A stretch of DNA of 64,000 nt from Bradyrhizobium niftali (GCF_004571025.1 NZ_SPQT01000006.1:1-64000), one strand, 5' to 3'. Counted from the stretch's first letter, positions 44,347-55,198 are shown. A program made the numbers and translations. Notes: generated by a model not told the origin, from the letters alone.

Positions 44347-45492
44347 ATGAGTTCGAGAGAGTTGCTTCCTGGCCAGCAGGATCCGACCGACTTGCCCGCA
44401 AGCGAAGTGCAGTTTGCGCTCGTGATTTCGCGCATGCTCGATACGGTCAAGGACGACGCGGAAGCCAGGCGGCAGATGGTCTACGACCTTGCCCGCTACA
44501 AGCTCCAGGAGCAGTTCACCTACGCCGACGCCAAGAACATCGACCAGATGAAGCGGGCGCTCGAGGTCGCAATCGAGGAGGTCGAGAAGTTCTCGCGTGA
44601 AGAGGCGCCGCTGGAACGGTTGCCGTCACAACAGCTCACCTCGTCAAAGGCGACTGAGACGGGCGGTCGTCTGGTGTCCGGCGACGCGACCGTTTTGCGA
44701 TCGAGGATCGAGATATCCCGCAGCAAGCTGCCTGCGATCTCGGGCCCGCTTCTACCGGTGATCAAGCGTACGGCGGCCATCCTGCTCGCTGTTGGCGCAG
44801 TCATCCTGATCGTCTCGCAGCGAGACAACATCGCCGCGCTGCGCCGGCAGATTTCGTCCCAGGCCCCGGAGATCGCGCAGGTATCGCCCAAGCCGGAGAC
44901 GACGATCGCCGTCGCCAAGCCGGAAATGATCACCCTCGCCCCGCCTCCCCCAACGCGCGTATTGCCGACCGACTACGGCGTCTACGCGTTGATCGACGAC
45001 AAATCGCTGGCGGAGTTGAATGCGACCGGCGTGATGGCGCCGGACATGCGCATCGCGATTTCACCGGAGTTCAAGAAGCCCGATCGCCCGCATCTGCCGA
45101 ACGGCCGCGTCAAATTCATCGTGTTTCGGCGGGACGCCGCGAACGTGATCCCGGAGCGCGTCGAGGTTCGGGTCGTCGCAAAGATCGCCAGAGAGTTTTC
45201 GACCGATGCTGCAGGCAAGGATCTAGGCGGCGGAGAAGATGTCGGGGTGATCCGAAACTTCTCCTATCCGTTCCGGGCGTCGCCGATCCCGGGGAAGCCC
45301 GAGATGTACGAGCTTCACACCGGCGATTCAGGGCTTGAGCTTGCGCCGGGACATTACGTCCTGAGCCTGGGATCGCAGGCCTATTATTTCCAGGTCGACG
45401 GCGAGATCACCGATCCCCGGCAATGCCTCGAGCGGGTCGTCGCCGGCAGCGGCACCTTCTATGCGCCGTGCAAGAAGGCGCGGACGTATTGA
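44347..45492 (+). CDS. Conserved membrane-anchored protein of unknown function
   Basis: 381 residues. An N-terminal helical cytoplasmic part (about 1-130, EVQFALVISRMLDTVKDDAEAR, VAIEEVEKFSREEAPLERL) is followed by one membrane helix (about 139-158, TAAILLAVGAVILIVSQR), a Pro-rich linker (TLAPPPPTR), and a beta-rich domain of about 190 residues ending YAPCKKARTY. Topology suggests the C-terminal domain is periplasmic. No family recognised. Confidence 0.75.
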   Translation: MSSRELLPGQQDPTDLPASEVQFALVISRMLDTVKDDAEARRQMVYDLARYKLQEQFTYADAKNIDQMKRALEVAIEEVEKFSREEAPLERLPSQQLTSSKATETGGRLVSGDATVLRSRIEISRSKLPAISGPLLPVIKRTAAILLAVGAVILIVSQRDNIAALRRQISSQAPEIAQVSPKPETTIAVAKPEMITLAPPPPTRVLPTDYGVYALIDDKSLAELNATGVMAPDMRIAISPEFKKPDRPHLPNGRVKFIVFRRDAANVIPERVEVRVVAKIAREFSTDAAGKDLGGGEDVGVIRNFSYPFRASPIPGKPEMYELHTGDSGLELAPGHYVLSLGSQAYYFQVDGEITDPRQCLERVVAGSGTFYAPCKKARTY

Positions 45493-45499
45493 CTACTCC

Positions 45500-45568
45500 G
45501 TAGCCCGGGTCAGCGCAGCGATATCAGGGACAAGTGGTCCCGCATGTCGCTTCGCTCATGCCGGCTAC
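45500..45568. repeat. Fold-back repeat between convergent genes
   Basis: GTAGCCCGGGTCAGCG... (from 45500) pairs imperfectly with ...CATGCCGGCTAC (to 45568); an inner perfect GGGAC-AAGTG-GTCCC (45527-45541) forms the tip. It lies between the 381-residue gene and the DUF2147 gene. Confidence 0.7.
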
Positions 45569-45588
45569 AAGAGAATGCGGAAGCAACC

Positions 45589-46206
45589 CTACTGCTTTGG
45601 CGCCGGCGCCGTCATTGCGCCGCCCTTCTTCGCCGCGGGCGCCGGCTTCGTCGTCGTCGCGGCTGTCGCCTGTGCGGGCAGATATTTGGCGACGATGGCG
45701 GGATCGACCTGCGCGAGGTTGGCGTCCGGCAGGCGCGTCCAGGTCTCGTCCTTGCCGAACAGGGAGATGCCGAGGAAGCCGCGCATGGTCAGGGTCTGGC
45801 CATCGGGGCTCACCGTCATCTTGGCCTTCCAGATATTGCCGTCGCGCGGATTGACCACGTTACCGCCATCATATTTCAACCCGTCGCGCTTCATGTCGCG
45901 GATGAAGGACAGGCCGAGCACCGGGGCGTTCTTGCGATCGTCCGTGCACTTCGCGCAGACCTCGTTCGGATCGTCGCCGGGCCGCGGGAACGTCTTGGCG
46001 ATCACGCCTTCGAACACACCGTTGTGGTCGACGAAGAGGAACCATCCCACCGTCTTGCCGTCCTCGACCTTCTGCCAGAGCCCCGCGGCGGTCGGCTGGG
46101 CCGACGTCGCAACGGGGGCCTGCGCCGCAGCCGGGCTCACCGCGCCGAGCGACAGCGCGAGCGCGAGGAGCGAGAGCAGCCGAAAGCTGGAAAACGGATT
46201 TCGCAT
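45589..46206 (-). CDS. DUF2147 exported protein
   Basis: 205 residues. Signal peptide [23 protein letters not shown] with cleavage near AAAQ. DUF2147 features: [55 protein letters not shown] and the C-terminal [19 protein letters not shown]. Start ATG 46206 with AAGGTGAT upstream. The C-terminus is Ala/Lys/Pro-rich. Periplasmic protein; function unknown. Confidence 0.85.
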   Translation of the reverse strand: MRNPFSSFRLLSLLALALSLGAVSPAAAQAPVATSAQPTAAGLWQKVEDGKTVGWFLFVDHNGVFEGVIAKTFPRPGDDPNEVCAKCTDDRKNAPVLGLSFIRDMKRDGLKYDGGNVVNPRDGNIWKAKMTVSPDGQTLTMRGFLGISLFGKDETWTRLPDANLAQVDPAIVAKYLPAQATAATTTKPAPAAKKGGAMTAPAPKQ

Positions 46207-46314
46207 TATGATCACCTTGCTATTCCACGACTGGAATGGCCGCAGACTACGGCGATTTCGCGAACGGTTCCAGCACCAGAAACATGGGGCATCGCCCTCC
46301 CGCCCCGCTCGCGG

Positions 46315-47352
<1,038 letters not shown>

Positions 47353-47525
47353 TTATCGGTCGTTATCGGTTGGACGGCGCCCTTTGGGCAGAGGTGACCC
47401 TGCCTGTCTAGCCAACGGGGATGGATCAGGGAAGGCATAAAAGCGGGAGCGACCCGCAGCCGCGCCCACTTGCCGGGTCAAAATAACTGGGCTGTAACGA
47501 GGGTGGATATGACGGAGATCAACCG

Positions 47526-47993
47526 GTGAACGCACCAAGCCGCCTCGATACGACGCCGCGCCTGGAGGACTACCCGTACCGCCTCAGCGACAACGTCCGC
47601 TTCGGCGATCTCGATCCCAACCAGCACGTCAACAACGCAGTCTATGCCACCTATTTCGAGACCGGCCGTGTCACGCTGATGAAGAGCCCGGACTACGGGC
47701 TGACGCCGCCGGGCCTCGCCTGGATCATGGTGCGGCTCGACATCCATTTCCGCGCCGAGCTGCACTGGCCGGGCACGATCGAGCTCGGTCTCGGCGTGGT
47801 GAAGCTGGGACGGACGTCAGTGACCTTCGAGCAGGTCGTGTTCTCGCAGGGAAAATGCATCGCCTCTGCGACGTCGGTCGGCGTCATGCTCGATGAGGCG
47901 ACGCGGCGTCCGGCGCCGCTGACCGCGGAGATCGTCGAGAAGCTCAAACCCTGGCACAAGCGCGGCATCGAGGTTGCGCCGCCGAGCACCTGA
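47526..47993 (+). CDS. Acyl-CoA thioesterase (4HBT hot-dog fold)
   Basis: 155 residues. The 4HBT signature VRFGDLDPNQHVNNAVYATYFETGR carries the catalytic Asp (about D28) and His. Single hot-dog domain of the YbgC/4-hydroxybenzoyl-CoA thioesterase branch. It begins at GTG 47526 with GGAGA upstream. The gene converges with the ferredoxin gene. Confidence 0.85.
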   Translation: MNAPSRLDTTPRLEDYPYRLSDNVRFGDLDPNQHVNNAVYATYFETGRVTLMKSPDYGLTPPGLAWIMVRLDIHFRAELHWPGTIELGLGVVKLGRTSVTFEQVVFSQGKCIASATSVGVMLDEATRRPAPLTAEIVEKLKPWHKRGIEVAPPST

Positions 47994-48011
47994 TGGAGCG
48001 GGACGGCTGGC

Positions 48012-48332
48012 TCAGGCCTGACGTTCCGGCGTCGCCACCACGAGACCGTCGAGATCGTCGCTCACCTTGATCTGGCAGGACAGGCGCGAGTTCGGGCGCA
48101 CGTCGAAACCGAAGTCGAGCATGTCCTCCTCCATCGGAGTCGGGCTGCCGACCTTCTCGCGCCAGGCTTCGTCGACATAGACATGGCAGGTCGCGCAGGC
48201 ACATGCGCCGCCGCATTCGGCCTCGATGCCGGGAATGCTGTTGCGGATGGCGGCTTCCATCACGGTTGCGCCGTTCTCGATTTCCACCGTACGGGTTTCG
48301 CCCTTGTGGTCGACAAAGTGGATCTTGGCCAT
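48012..48332 (-). CDS. Putidaredoxin/adrenodoxin-type [2Fe-2S] ferredoxin
   Basis: 106 residues. Cluster ligands C40, C46, C49 and C86 (CGGACACATC, C-x5-C-x2-C, then RLSCQI). The ISC/adrenodoxin-type length and [22 protein letters not shown] match vertebrate-type ferredoxins that feed P450s or Fe-S assembly. Start MAKIHFVDH at 48332; the longer frame is intergenic repeat. Partner reductase at 46315. No P450 or isc gene is in the window. Confidence 0.92.
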   Translation of the reverse strand: MAKIHFVDHKGETRTVEIENGATVMEAAIRNSIPGIEAECGGACACATCHVYVDEAWREKVGSPTPMEEDMLDFGFDVRPNSRLSCQIKVSDDLDGLVVATPERQA

Positions 48333-48419
48333 GTGTGCTCGTGCTGCCGCGATGTTGGGAATGAAGGAGGGTCCGGGCTGTCCTATAACGGGTCGGTTAG
48401 CCCGGCGCCATAGCGTTTT

Positions 48420-48475
48420 GATGCGAGCTGGATCCCGGTTTGCGGGCAGAAAACGCGTCAAAACAAAAGACTAGG
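48420..48475. repeat. Intergenic repeat upstream of the ferredoxin gene
   Basis: Contains GAAAACGCGTCAAAAC (48449-48464), identical to 19338-19353, with an arm GTTTTGATGCGAG at its left that pairs with part of it. Same dispersed family as 19300-19355. Confidence 0.65.
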
Positions 48476-48502
48476 GACACCGCCGTTTGCGGGGTTGCCG
48501 GC

Positions 48503-48877
48503 CTAGTGTTTCAGGATCGCCTCGATGGCGGCGCGGGCGTCGGCCACGGCCTCCTTCAGCGCGGCGAAGGCGGGGAGCCGGTCGTGGCCGGTCCGGATCG
48601 CGGTCTCCAGGTGGGCGGCGGCGTCCGCTACGGCAAAGGCGCCGATTCCGCGGGCCGAGCCCTTGAGCTTGTGCGCGAGCGCGCCGGCCTCGGCCGGCAA
48701 ATTGGTCATCGCGGCAAGCAGACGAACCGCCTGCTCGGCAAACATCGCCAGCACTTCCTGTTCCAGCTCGGCGTCGCCGAGCGTCATGCGGGAGAGGTGG
48801 TCGAGATCGAGCGGGCTGTCGACGGGCGCAAGCGGGGGCGAGGGCATCCATTCCATCCGTTGCAGTTCAGGCGTCAT
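48503..48877 (-). CDS. Histidine phosphotransfer (Hpt) domain protein
   Basis: 124 residues. The Hpt motif ALAHKLKGSARGIGA places the phosphorylated His at about 69 in a four-helix bundle. Start ATG 48877 (MTPELQRMEW); the longer frame upstream lies in the intergenic region. No kinase or receiver sits next to it, so its relay partners are elsewhere. It diverges from the giant RgsE/GPR-like gene. Confidence 0.82.
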   Translation of the reverse strand: MTPELQRMEWMPSPPLAPVDSPLDLDHLSRMTLGDAELEQEVLAMFAEQAVRLLAAMTNLPAEAGALAHKLKGSARGIGAFAVADAAAHLETAIRTGHDRLPAFAALKEAVADARAAIEAILKH

Positions 48878-49273
48878 GGCGCAGGCCCCGGCATCGCGAC
48901 GGTTCCGCCGGTTCGGCGGCGCGGTTCCTCCCACCCAAGCATGGAAATGGTTAACGAAATGTTTGGGTCGTTTGACGCAACTCCGCCCGTTTATTGACAA
49001 AAACTTGCCTCAATCGGCCGAGTCCGGTGGAGAATTCCATTTGTTGCTAAGGCGTTAGGGCGCAATCCTGTTAACGATGATTAAGATTGTCTTAATCGCA
49101 GGCATTTCATTCGCGACGCTCTGCCAATAGGATGTTGCAGAAATTGGCGGACAAGCCGTCCGGGTGGGGACGGCTCGATGATCCGCGCAAGCGGCATGAT
49201 CCGGTCTGTGGGCTTGCGTAGCGCGCGGGGCTCGCGGGGGGACGCGTACAAGTAACGAGGGCTCGGACTGAAC
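48878..49273. promoter_or_regulatory. Hpt / RgsE-GPR-like divergent region
   Basis: A 396-bp gap with a CtrA-type box at 49081-49095 within a perfect dyad GATTAAGA-TTG-TCTTAATC (49079-49097). TTAACG at 49071-49076 forms another TTAA half-site 10 nt to the left. No strong ribosome binding site is seen before ATG 49274. Confidence 0.55.
49081..49095. promoter_or_regulatory. CtrA-type box upstream of the polar-growth gene
   Basis: TTAA-GATTGTC-TTAA (then T rather than the consensus C) matches the CtrA core. It is 178-192 nt upstream of the giant protein start. Cell-cycle control of a polar-growth scaffold is plausible; binding is untested. Confidence 0.5.
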
Positions 49274-52200
49274 ATGGCGAACACTCCGAAAAAGGTCAAA
49301 GACCCGACAGAAGTTGCGCTTTCTGCGATCCAGGAAGCCCTGAACATCAGCGACACCGCTGCGGACACCAGCCGCAACGCCTCGATGCGCAACGAAACGG
49401 CGTCGTCGGTGTCCCCCCCGGAGCCCCCGATCTTTGACGAGCCGAGCTTCGAGCCGCGCCCTGCCGCGAACGAGCGGGCCACCGTGTTCGATACGATCGA
49501 GGAGCCGCGCTCGACGCGCCGCGCCGCCAATGACGATCGCGAGACCATCGGCCAGCTGCTCCAGGCGCTTCAGAAGGGCCGCCCTGCCCGCAGCGTCTAT
49601 ACCTTCGCCACCATCTTCGCCGGCGTCTGGCTCGCTGCCTGCGCCGCGCTGACCGTCGGCTTCCTGCCCTCGATCCAGGCCGCCATGGGCCAAAGCGGCG
49701 GCGTGCTCGTCATCGCCGGCCTGATTGCGATGTTCTTCGCGCCGATCATGCTGTTCTACTTCCTCGCGAGCCTGGTCTGGCGCGGCCAGGAAATGCGCAT
49801 GATCGCGCAGGCGATGGCGCAGGTCGCGATCCGCTTCTCCGAGCCCGAGGGCTCGGCCTCCGATTCCATGGTCACCGTCGGCCAGGCCATCCGCCGCGAG
49901 GTCGCGGCGATGGGCGACGGCATCGAGCGTGCGATTGCGCGCGCCGGCGAGCTTGAGACGCTGGTGGCCAACGAGGTCGCAGCGCTGGAGCGCGCCTATT
50001 CCGACAACGAGGTGCGCATCCGCGCCCTGCTCCAGGACATCGCGCATCAGCGCGACAACCTGGTCGGCCAGGCCGAGCAGGTCCGCAGCGCCATCTCCGG
50101 CGTGCAGATCGACCTGCGCCACGACATCGCGCTGATCTCGGACGCGATCGCCTCGCGCGTCGACGAGGTCGCCAAGAGCATCACCGGCGCGCTCGAGGAG
50201 CGCGGCGCCCACATCACCGGCGCCTTGAGCAATGCCGGCGACAACATGATCCTCGCGCTCGGCGAGCGCGGCGGCGACCTGCTCGACCGCCTCGAGGAAG
50301 CCAGCAACGAGACCACGCGCGCCGTGCTCGATGCCAGCGAGCGGCTGACCACCAGCCTCAACTTCAAGACCGGCCACGTCCACGACGAGTTCGTCGACCT
50401 CGCCGACCGCGTCCACGAGATGCTGAACGAGCGCATCGACCGCATCACCGGCGAGTTCGAGCAGCGCTCCGCCGCGATCGTCGACGGCATCTCCGAGCGC
50501 ACCGAGCAGGTGCACGATAGCCTGAAGAATTCGTCGGACTCCCTGCTGCTCGAGCTCGAGCTGCGCTCCAACGACATCTCCGCCAAGATCGACGACGCCG
50601 GCAACCGGCTCGCCAACCAGATCATGACCTCCGGCGACAAGGCGAGCGAGGCGCTCGACGCCACCGTCAACACCCTCGTCGCCAAGGTCGTCAGCCAGAC
50701 CGAGACCGCGCACGACTCGCTGTCGCTCCAGATGAGCGCGTTCGACGAACTGGTGAAGAACCAGGGCACCGAGCTGGTCGAGAAGTTCGCCCGCGACTCC
50801 GGCACGCTGGGCGCGCTGATCACCCGTCACATCTCCGAGTTCGACCGCACCGTGAAGACGTTCGGCGGCGAAGTCGTCGAGCGCATGGGCCAGCGCACGC
50901 AGGACATCGCCGAGACGCTGAAGACCTATGTCGACAATTTCGACACCCGCTTCACATCGAACGGCGGCCAGATCACTGCCGTACTGGACCAGCGCCTGAT
51001 GCAGTTCGAGACCACGGTCGGCGAACGCGTCACCAACCTCGATGCCTCGCTGAACGGCAAGATCGCCAGCCTCGACAGCACGATCGACGGCCACATCAAG
51101 ACCTTCGACGCGCAGCTCGGCGGCCGTGTCACCGCACTCGAACAGTCGTTCGACACCCGCGCGAGGTCCGTCACCGAGACCATCGACGGGCGTCTCAACA
51201 CGCTCGCCACGTCGCTGACCGACGGTGCCACGCAGGCGATCCAGTCCATCGACTCCCGCCTCACTCATCTCACGACGTCGCTGACAGGAGGCGCCTCGCA
51301 GGCGCTCGAGTCCATCGACTCCCGCCTCACCAGCCTCACGACGTCGCTGACCGACGGCGCCTCTCAGACGATCCAGACGATCGATACGCGCCTGACGCAC
51401 CTCACGACGACGCTCACCGGCGGCGCCTCGCAGGCGCTCGAATCCATCGACTCCCGCCTCACCTACCTGAACAACGCGCTGACGAACGGCGCCTCGCAGG
51501 CCGTGCAGTCGATCGACACACGCCTCACGCTCCTGACCTCGACGCTCACCGACGGCACCGCGCAGGCGATCGAGGCGGTCGACCGCCGCATCACCAGCGT
51601 CGCCGAGATCATCGACGGCCGCAGCACGCATCTGACCGACACGGTCACGGCGCGCTTCCAGGACATCCAGCAGGCCATCGAGACCAAGGTCGGCTCGGTC
51701 GCCAGCGACATCGACGTGCGCGTGGCGCAGTTCGAGGACCTGCTCGGCTCGCGCGTCGAGGCCGTCGCCGGCCGCATCGAGAGCAGCGGCCGCCAGGCCA
51801 GCGAGGACATGATGTCCCGCGCCGAGATGATCTCGACCGCGATCCGCTCGCATGTCGAGGACGCCGAGCGCTCGCTCACCAACCTGGTCGTCAACACCAG
51901 CGAGACCATCCAGACCGGGGCGCGCACCGCCCAGCAGTCGCTGATGACGGTCTCCTCCGACGTCAACGCCCAGCTCAAGATGACCTCCTCCGAGGTCGAG
52001 CGCGCGCTGACCGCGGTCGGCACCGGTGCTGCGAACTCGATCCTGACCAGCGCCCGCGAAGCGCAGTCGACGCTGGTTGCCGCCTCGGGCGATGCCTCCA
52101 ACCAGATCAAGGGGCTCGCGGCCGACGTCGAACGCACGCTGTCGGCGGCCGGCTCTGCGACCGCAGCCTCGATCCTGGCCGGTGCCCGCGAGGTGCAGAC

Positions 52201-54985
52201 CACGCTCGTCACCGCATCTTCGGACGCGGCCAACCACGTCAAGACGCTCACCGCCGACGTGCAGCGCTCGCTGTCGATGGCCGGCGCCACCACGGCGGAA
52301 TCCATCACCGCCGGCGCCCGCGATGCGCAGAGCACGCTGATCGCGGCCTCGAGCGAGACCGCCAACCAGATCAAGGCACTGTCCTCGGATGTGCAGCGTT
52401 CGCTCTCGATGGCGGGCACCGCGACGGCCGAGACCATCACGACCGGCGCCCGCGAGGCGCAGAACACCCTGGTCACGGCGTCCTCGGATGCGGCGAGCCA
52501 GGTCAAGTCGCTCGCGGCCGAAGTGCATCGTTCGCTCTCGCAGGTCGGCCAGTCGACCGCCGAGACGATCACGACCAGCGCCCGCGACGCCCAGAGCACC
52601 CTGCTCGCGGTCTCGGCCGAACAGACCAGCCAGGTCCGTTCGCTCGCGGCCGAGATGCAGCGCGCGCTGGCGACCGCCGGCGGCGCCACCATCGAGGCGC
52701 TCACCAGCGGCGTGCGCGAGGCCCAGGGCACGCTGATCTCCGCTTCGACGGACGCGGCGGGCCAGATCAAGTCGCTGACCACGGACATCGAGCGCACGCT
52801 GACCGCGGTCGGCGCCGACACCGCCTCGACCATCCTCAACAGCGCGCGTGAGGCCCAGACCTCGCTGACCTCGACCTCGGCGGATGCCGCGAGCCAGATC
52901 CGCACGATCTCGACCGAGATCGAGCGTGCGCTGAGCGCGGCCACCGCGAACGCGACCAACGACATCCAGACCAGCGCGCTCAACGCCCAGAACGCGCTGA
53001 TCTCCGCCTCCAACGAGGCGAGTTCGCGGGTCAAGTCGAGCTCGGCCGACGTCGAGCGCTCCGTGCTCGCCGCCAGCAGCAGCTTCGGCCAGGCCATGAC
53101 CGGCAAGACCGACGAGATCGTCACCTATGTGCAGCAACAGGCCGACCGTCTGTCGAACATGATCGACGCCAAGCGCGGCGCCCTGATCGATGCGATCGGC
53201 TCCAAGACCAGCCAGCTCACGCTCGACATCGACCGCGTCACCTCGGACGCGCTGAAGTCGATCGAGACCCGCGGCCATGCGTTCTCGCAGACCATGATGG
53301 GCAACGGCTCCGAAGTCGCCCGCACCATCAACGCGGCAAGCGAGATCGCCACCGGCGCGGTCGGCAAGTCGCTCAAGGACCTCGAGCAGGCCTCACGCGC
53401 GGCGATCGACCAGTCGCGCCAGGTCTCGATCGCGGCCGTCACCGAGATGCAGGAGACCAGCAAGATCCTGCGCACCGACACGGTCGCCCTGTTCGAGCGT
53501 CTGCGCGAAGGCAACATCCTCCTCCAGGAGGTGCTGACCGGTGCGCACGACAACCTCAACTCGCTCGAGCGGGCGCTGGTGACCCGCGTTGCCGACTTCG
53601 TCTCGGCGATGAACGACGTCACCTCGCGCAACGGCGCTGCGACGCAGAACCTGGAAGACCAGCTCAACGTGTTCAACACGAAGACCACGCGGGCGCTCCA
53701 GGATCTCGGCGAGCTGTCGACCCAGTTCGACGCGCACGGCAAGGCGCTCGTCGAGGCTGCCCAGGTCGTCGAGGTGAGCAACAAGAACACCACCGCCTCG
53801 CTCGCCGAACGCAAGCAGGCGCTGGAATCGCTCGTCACCACGATCGACCTGCGCACGGCCGATCTCGACCAGCGCCTGTCGCGCTTCACCGGCCTGCTCG
53901 ATGAATCGCTGGCCGCGGCCGAAGAGCGTGCCCGCGACATCGCCCGCGTCGTCGCGGAGACCGCCGGCGCAGGCTCCGCCGCAATCACCCGCCAGTTCGA
54001 GGCGGTGCGCGCGGCATCCGAGGAAGAGCACCGGCAGACCCTCGACGCCATGCACGACATCTACCGCCAGACCACGGACGAGGCGGATGCGATGTTCAAG
54101 CAGTCGACGGAGAAGTTCTCCAACCTCGTCTCCAGCATGAAGCAGATGGCCTTCGAGATGCACAACGAGCTCGAAGCCACCCGCAACGAGCTGCGCCGCG
54201 GCGTGCTCGAGATGCCGCAGGAGGCCGCCGAGAGCACTGCGCAGATGCGCAAGGTGATCGTCGACCAGATCGAGGCCCTCGCCGAGCTCAACCGCATCGT
54301 GGCCCAGCATGGCCGTGGCCTCGACGTCTCGACGGCGGGCCGCGCCAGCGTGCAGCGCCAGGAAGAGCCGATGCTGGCGGCCGTCGGCGCGCGCAGCACC
54401 GAGACCCGCATCCGCGACACCGGCAGCGCCTCGACGCTGCCGCCGCCGGACCTCGGCATGCCGGCCACCTCGCGCCGCACCGAAGCCCCGCCGGTTGCAC
54501 CTGGCGGCAACGACCAAGGCCGCGACGGCTGGCTGTCGGACCTCTTGAACCGTACGGACGCCAACCAGGGCGCTCCGACCGGACGCGAGGCCCCGCGCGG
54601 CCGCCCGGCTGCACCGGCTCCGCAGCCGCAAGCTCCGCAAGGTAACGGCAATCCGCTGGAATCGCTGTCGCTCGACATCGGCCGGCTGATGGACCGCAAC
54701 CTCGCCGCCGAGATGTGGGACCGCTACCAGCGCGGCGAGAACAAGGCCTTCACCAAGCGCCTCTACACGCCCGCCGGCCAGAAGGCCTTCGACGAGGTCG
54801 CCCGCAAATATCGCGCCGACCGCAACTTCAAGGGCACGGTCGACCGCTATGTCGCCGAGTTCGAGCGCCTGCTCGACGAAGTCGCCCGCGACGGCCGCGG
54901 CCCGCAGGAGCTGCGCAGCCACCTGACCTCGGAGACCGGCCTCGTCTACACCCTGCTCGCCCACGCGGCGGGCCGGCTGGGGTGA
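49274..54985 (+). CDS. Giant coiled-coil polar-growth protein, RgsE/GPR-like
   Basis: 1903 residues. Acidic N-terminus (1-105), two membrane helices (about 110-130 and 144-168), then about 1,550 residues of predicted amphipathic helix. At 646-777 six 22-residue repeats follow one another; from about 900 to 1230 about eight 44-residue (2x22) repeats. The 22-residue period is that of apolipoprotein-like helices. A Pro-rich linker (about 1700-1790) leads to a conserved helical C-terminus (NPLESLSLDIGRLMDRNLA onward). This architecture matches growth-pole ring protein GPR of Agrobacterium and RgsE of Sinorhizobium, which organise unipolar growth of Hyphomicrobiales. The divergent Hpt gene and the upstream CtrA box suggest cell-cycle linkage. 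Confidence 0.85.
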   Translation: MANTPKKVKDPTEVALSAIQEALNISDTAADTSRNASMRNETASSVSPPEPPIFDEPSFEPRPAANERATVFDTIEEPRSTRRAANDDRETIGQLLQALQKGRPARSVYTFATIFAGVWLAACAALTVGFLPSIQAAMGQSGGVLVIAGLIAMFFAPIMLFYFLASLVWRGQEMRMIAQAMAQVAIRFSEPEGSASDSMVTVGQAIRREVAAMGDGIERAIARAGELETLVANEVAALERAYSDNEVRIRALLQDIAHQRDNLVGQAEQVRSAISGVQIDLRHDIALISDAIASRVDEVAKSITGALEERGAHITGALSNAGDNMILALGERGGDLLDRLEEASNETTRAVLDASERLTTSLNFKTGHVHDEFVDLADRVHEMLNERIDRITGEFEQRSAAIVDGISERTEQVHDSLKNSSDSLLLELELRSNDISAKIDDAGNRLANQIMTSGDKASEALDATVNTLVAKVVSQTETAHDSLSLQMSAFDELVKNQGTELVEKFARDSGTLGALITRHISEFDRTVKTFGGEVVERMGQRTQDIAETLKTYVDNFDTRFTSNGGQITAVLDQRLMQFETTVGERVTNLDASLNGKIASLDSTIDGHIKTFDAQLGGRVTALEQSFDTRARSVTETIDGRLNTLATSLTDGATQAIQSIDSRLTHLTTSLTGGASQALESIDSRLTSLTTSLTDGASQTIQTIDTRLTHLTTTLTGGASQALESIDSRLTYLNNALTNGASQAVQSIDTRLTLLTSTLTDGTAQAIEAVDRRITSVAEIIDGRSTHLTDTVTARFQDIQQAIETKVGSVASDIDVRVAQFEDLLGSRVEAVAGRIESSGRQASEDMMSRAEMISTAIRSHVEDAERSLTNLVVNTSETIQTGARTAQQSLMTVSSDVNAQLKMTSSEVERALTAVGTGAANSILTSAREAQSTLVAASGDASNQIKGLAADVERTLSAAGSATAASILAGAREVQTTLVTASSDAANHVKTLTADVQRSLSMAGATTAESITAGARDAQSTLIAASSETANQIKALSSDVQRSLSMAGTATAETITTGAREAQNTLVTASSDAASQVKSLAAEVHRSLSQVGQSTAETITTSARDAQSTLLAVSAEQTSQVRSLAAEMQRALATAGGATIEALTSGVREAQGTLISASTDAAGQIKSLTTDIERTLTAVGADTASTILNSAREAQTSLTSTSADAASQIRTISTEIERALSAATANATNDIQTSALNAQNALISASNEASSRVKSSSADVERSVLAASSSFGQAMTGKTDEIVTYVQQQADRLSNMIDAKRGALIDAIGSKTSQLTLDIDRVTSDALKSIETRGHAFSQTMMGNGSEVARTINAASEIATGAVGKSLKDLEQASRAAIDQSRQVSIAAVTEMQETSKILRTDTVALFERLREGNILLQEVLTGAHDNLNSLERALVTRVADFVSAMNDVTSRNGAATQNLEDQLNVFNTKTTRALQDLGELSTQFDAHGKALVEAAQVVEVSNKNTTASLAERKQALESLVTTIDLRTADLDQRLSRFTGLLDESLAAAEERARDIARVVAETAGAGSAAITRQFEAVRAASEEEHRQTLDAMHDIYRQTTDEADAMFKQSTEKFSNLVSSMKQMAFEMHNELEATRNELRRGVLEMPQEAAESTAQMRKVIVDQIEALAELNRIVAQHGRGLDVSTAGRASVQRQEEPMLAAVGARSTETRIRDTGSASTLPPPDLGMPATSRRTEAPPVAPGGNDQGRDGWLSDLLNRTDANQGAPTGREAPRGRPAAPAPQPQAPQGNGNPLESLSLDIGRLMDRNLAAEMWDRYQRGENKAFTKRLYTPAGQKAFDEVARKYRADRNFKGTVDRYVAEFERLLDEVARDGRGPQELRSHLTSETGLVYTLLAHAAGRLG
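51209..51604 (+). repeat. Six tandem 66-bp repeats coding 22-residue helices
   Basis: Units such as TSLTDGATQAIQSIDSRL, TSLTGGASQALESIDSRL and NALTNGASQAVQSIDTRL repeat without gaps at 22-residue steps. Nucleotide similarity is high between units, which may allow copy-number change by recombination. Confidence 0.85.
51970..52960 (+). repeat. About eight 132-bp repeats coding 44-residue units
   Basis: Units centred on AREAQSTLVAASGDASNQIK / DVERTLSAAGSATAASI recur at 44-residue spacing, twice the 22-residue period of the preceding block. Conserved in each: E/D-x-x-R-A/S-L, ARxAQxTL and an SDAAxQ segment. Confidence 0.8.
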
Positions 54986-55015
54986 GCGGCAAGTAGCGAC
55001 AACGAATAGCGAATG

Positions 55016-55048
55016 AAAACGGAGGCCTCACGGCCTCCGTTTTTGCTT
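55016..55048 (+). terminator. Terminator of the giant gene
   Basis: Stem ACGGAGGCC (55019-55027) with GGCCTCCGT (55032-55040), 4-nt loop, followed by TTTTGCTTT. Rho-independent form, 34 bp after the stop. Confidence 0.85.
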
Positions 55049-55111
55049 TGAGCTCGTCATCGGGCCAACCATTCGATGCGGGTCGGTGGATCGCGGCGTC
55101 TCTACAAGCAC

Positions 55112-55198
55112 CGTCATTGCGAGGAGCTCTTGCGACGAAGCAATCCAGACTGTCTCCGAGGAGGCAGTCTGGATTGCTTCGCTACGCTCGCAATGACG
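55112..55198. repeat. Fold-back repeat (CGTCATTGCGAG family)
   Basis: Left part CGTCATTGCGAGGAGCTCTT... and right part ...GCTACGCTCGCAATGACG pair over the outer and inner segments. It is a variant of 17396-17475, located between the giant gene and mlaD. Confidence 0.85.

Noticed and set aside
49055..53278. 1407-codon open frame antisense to the giant coiled-coil gene
   Set aside because: It mirrors a repetitive, Ala/Ser/Thr/Asp-rich gene in which stop codons on the reverse strand are rare. The translation is Arg/Gly/Asp/Val-rich with no domain.
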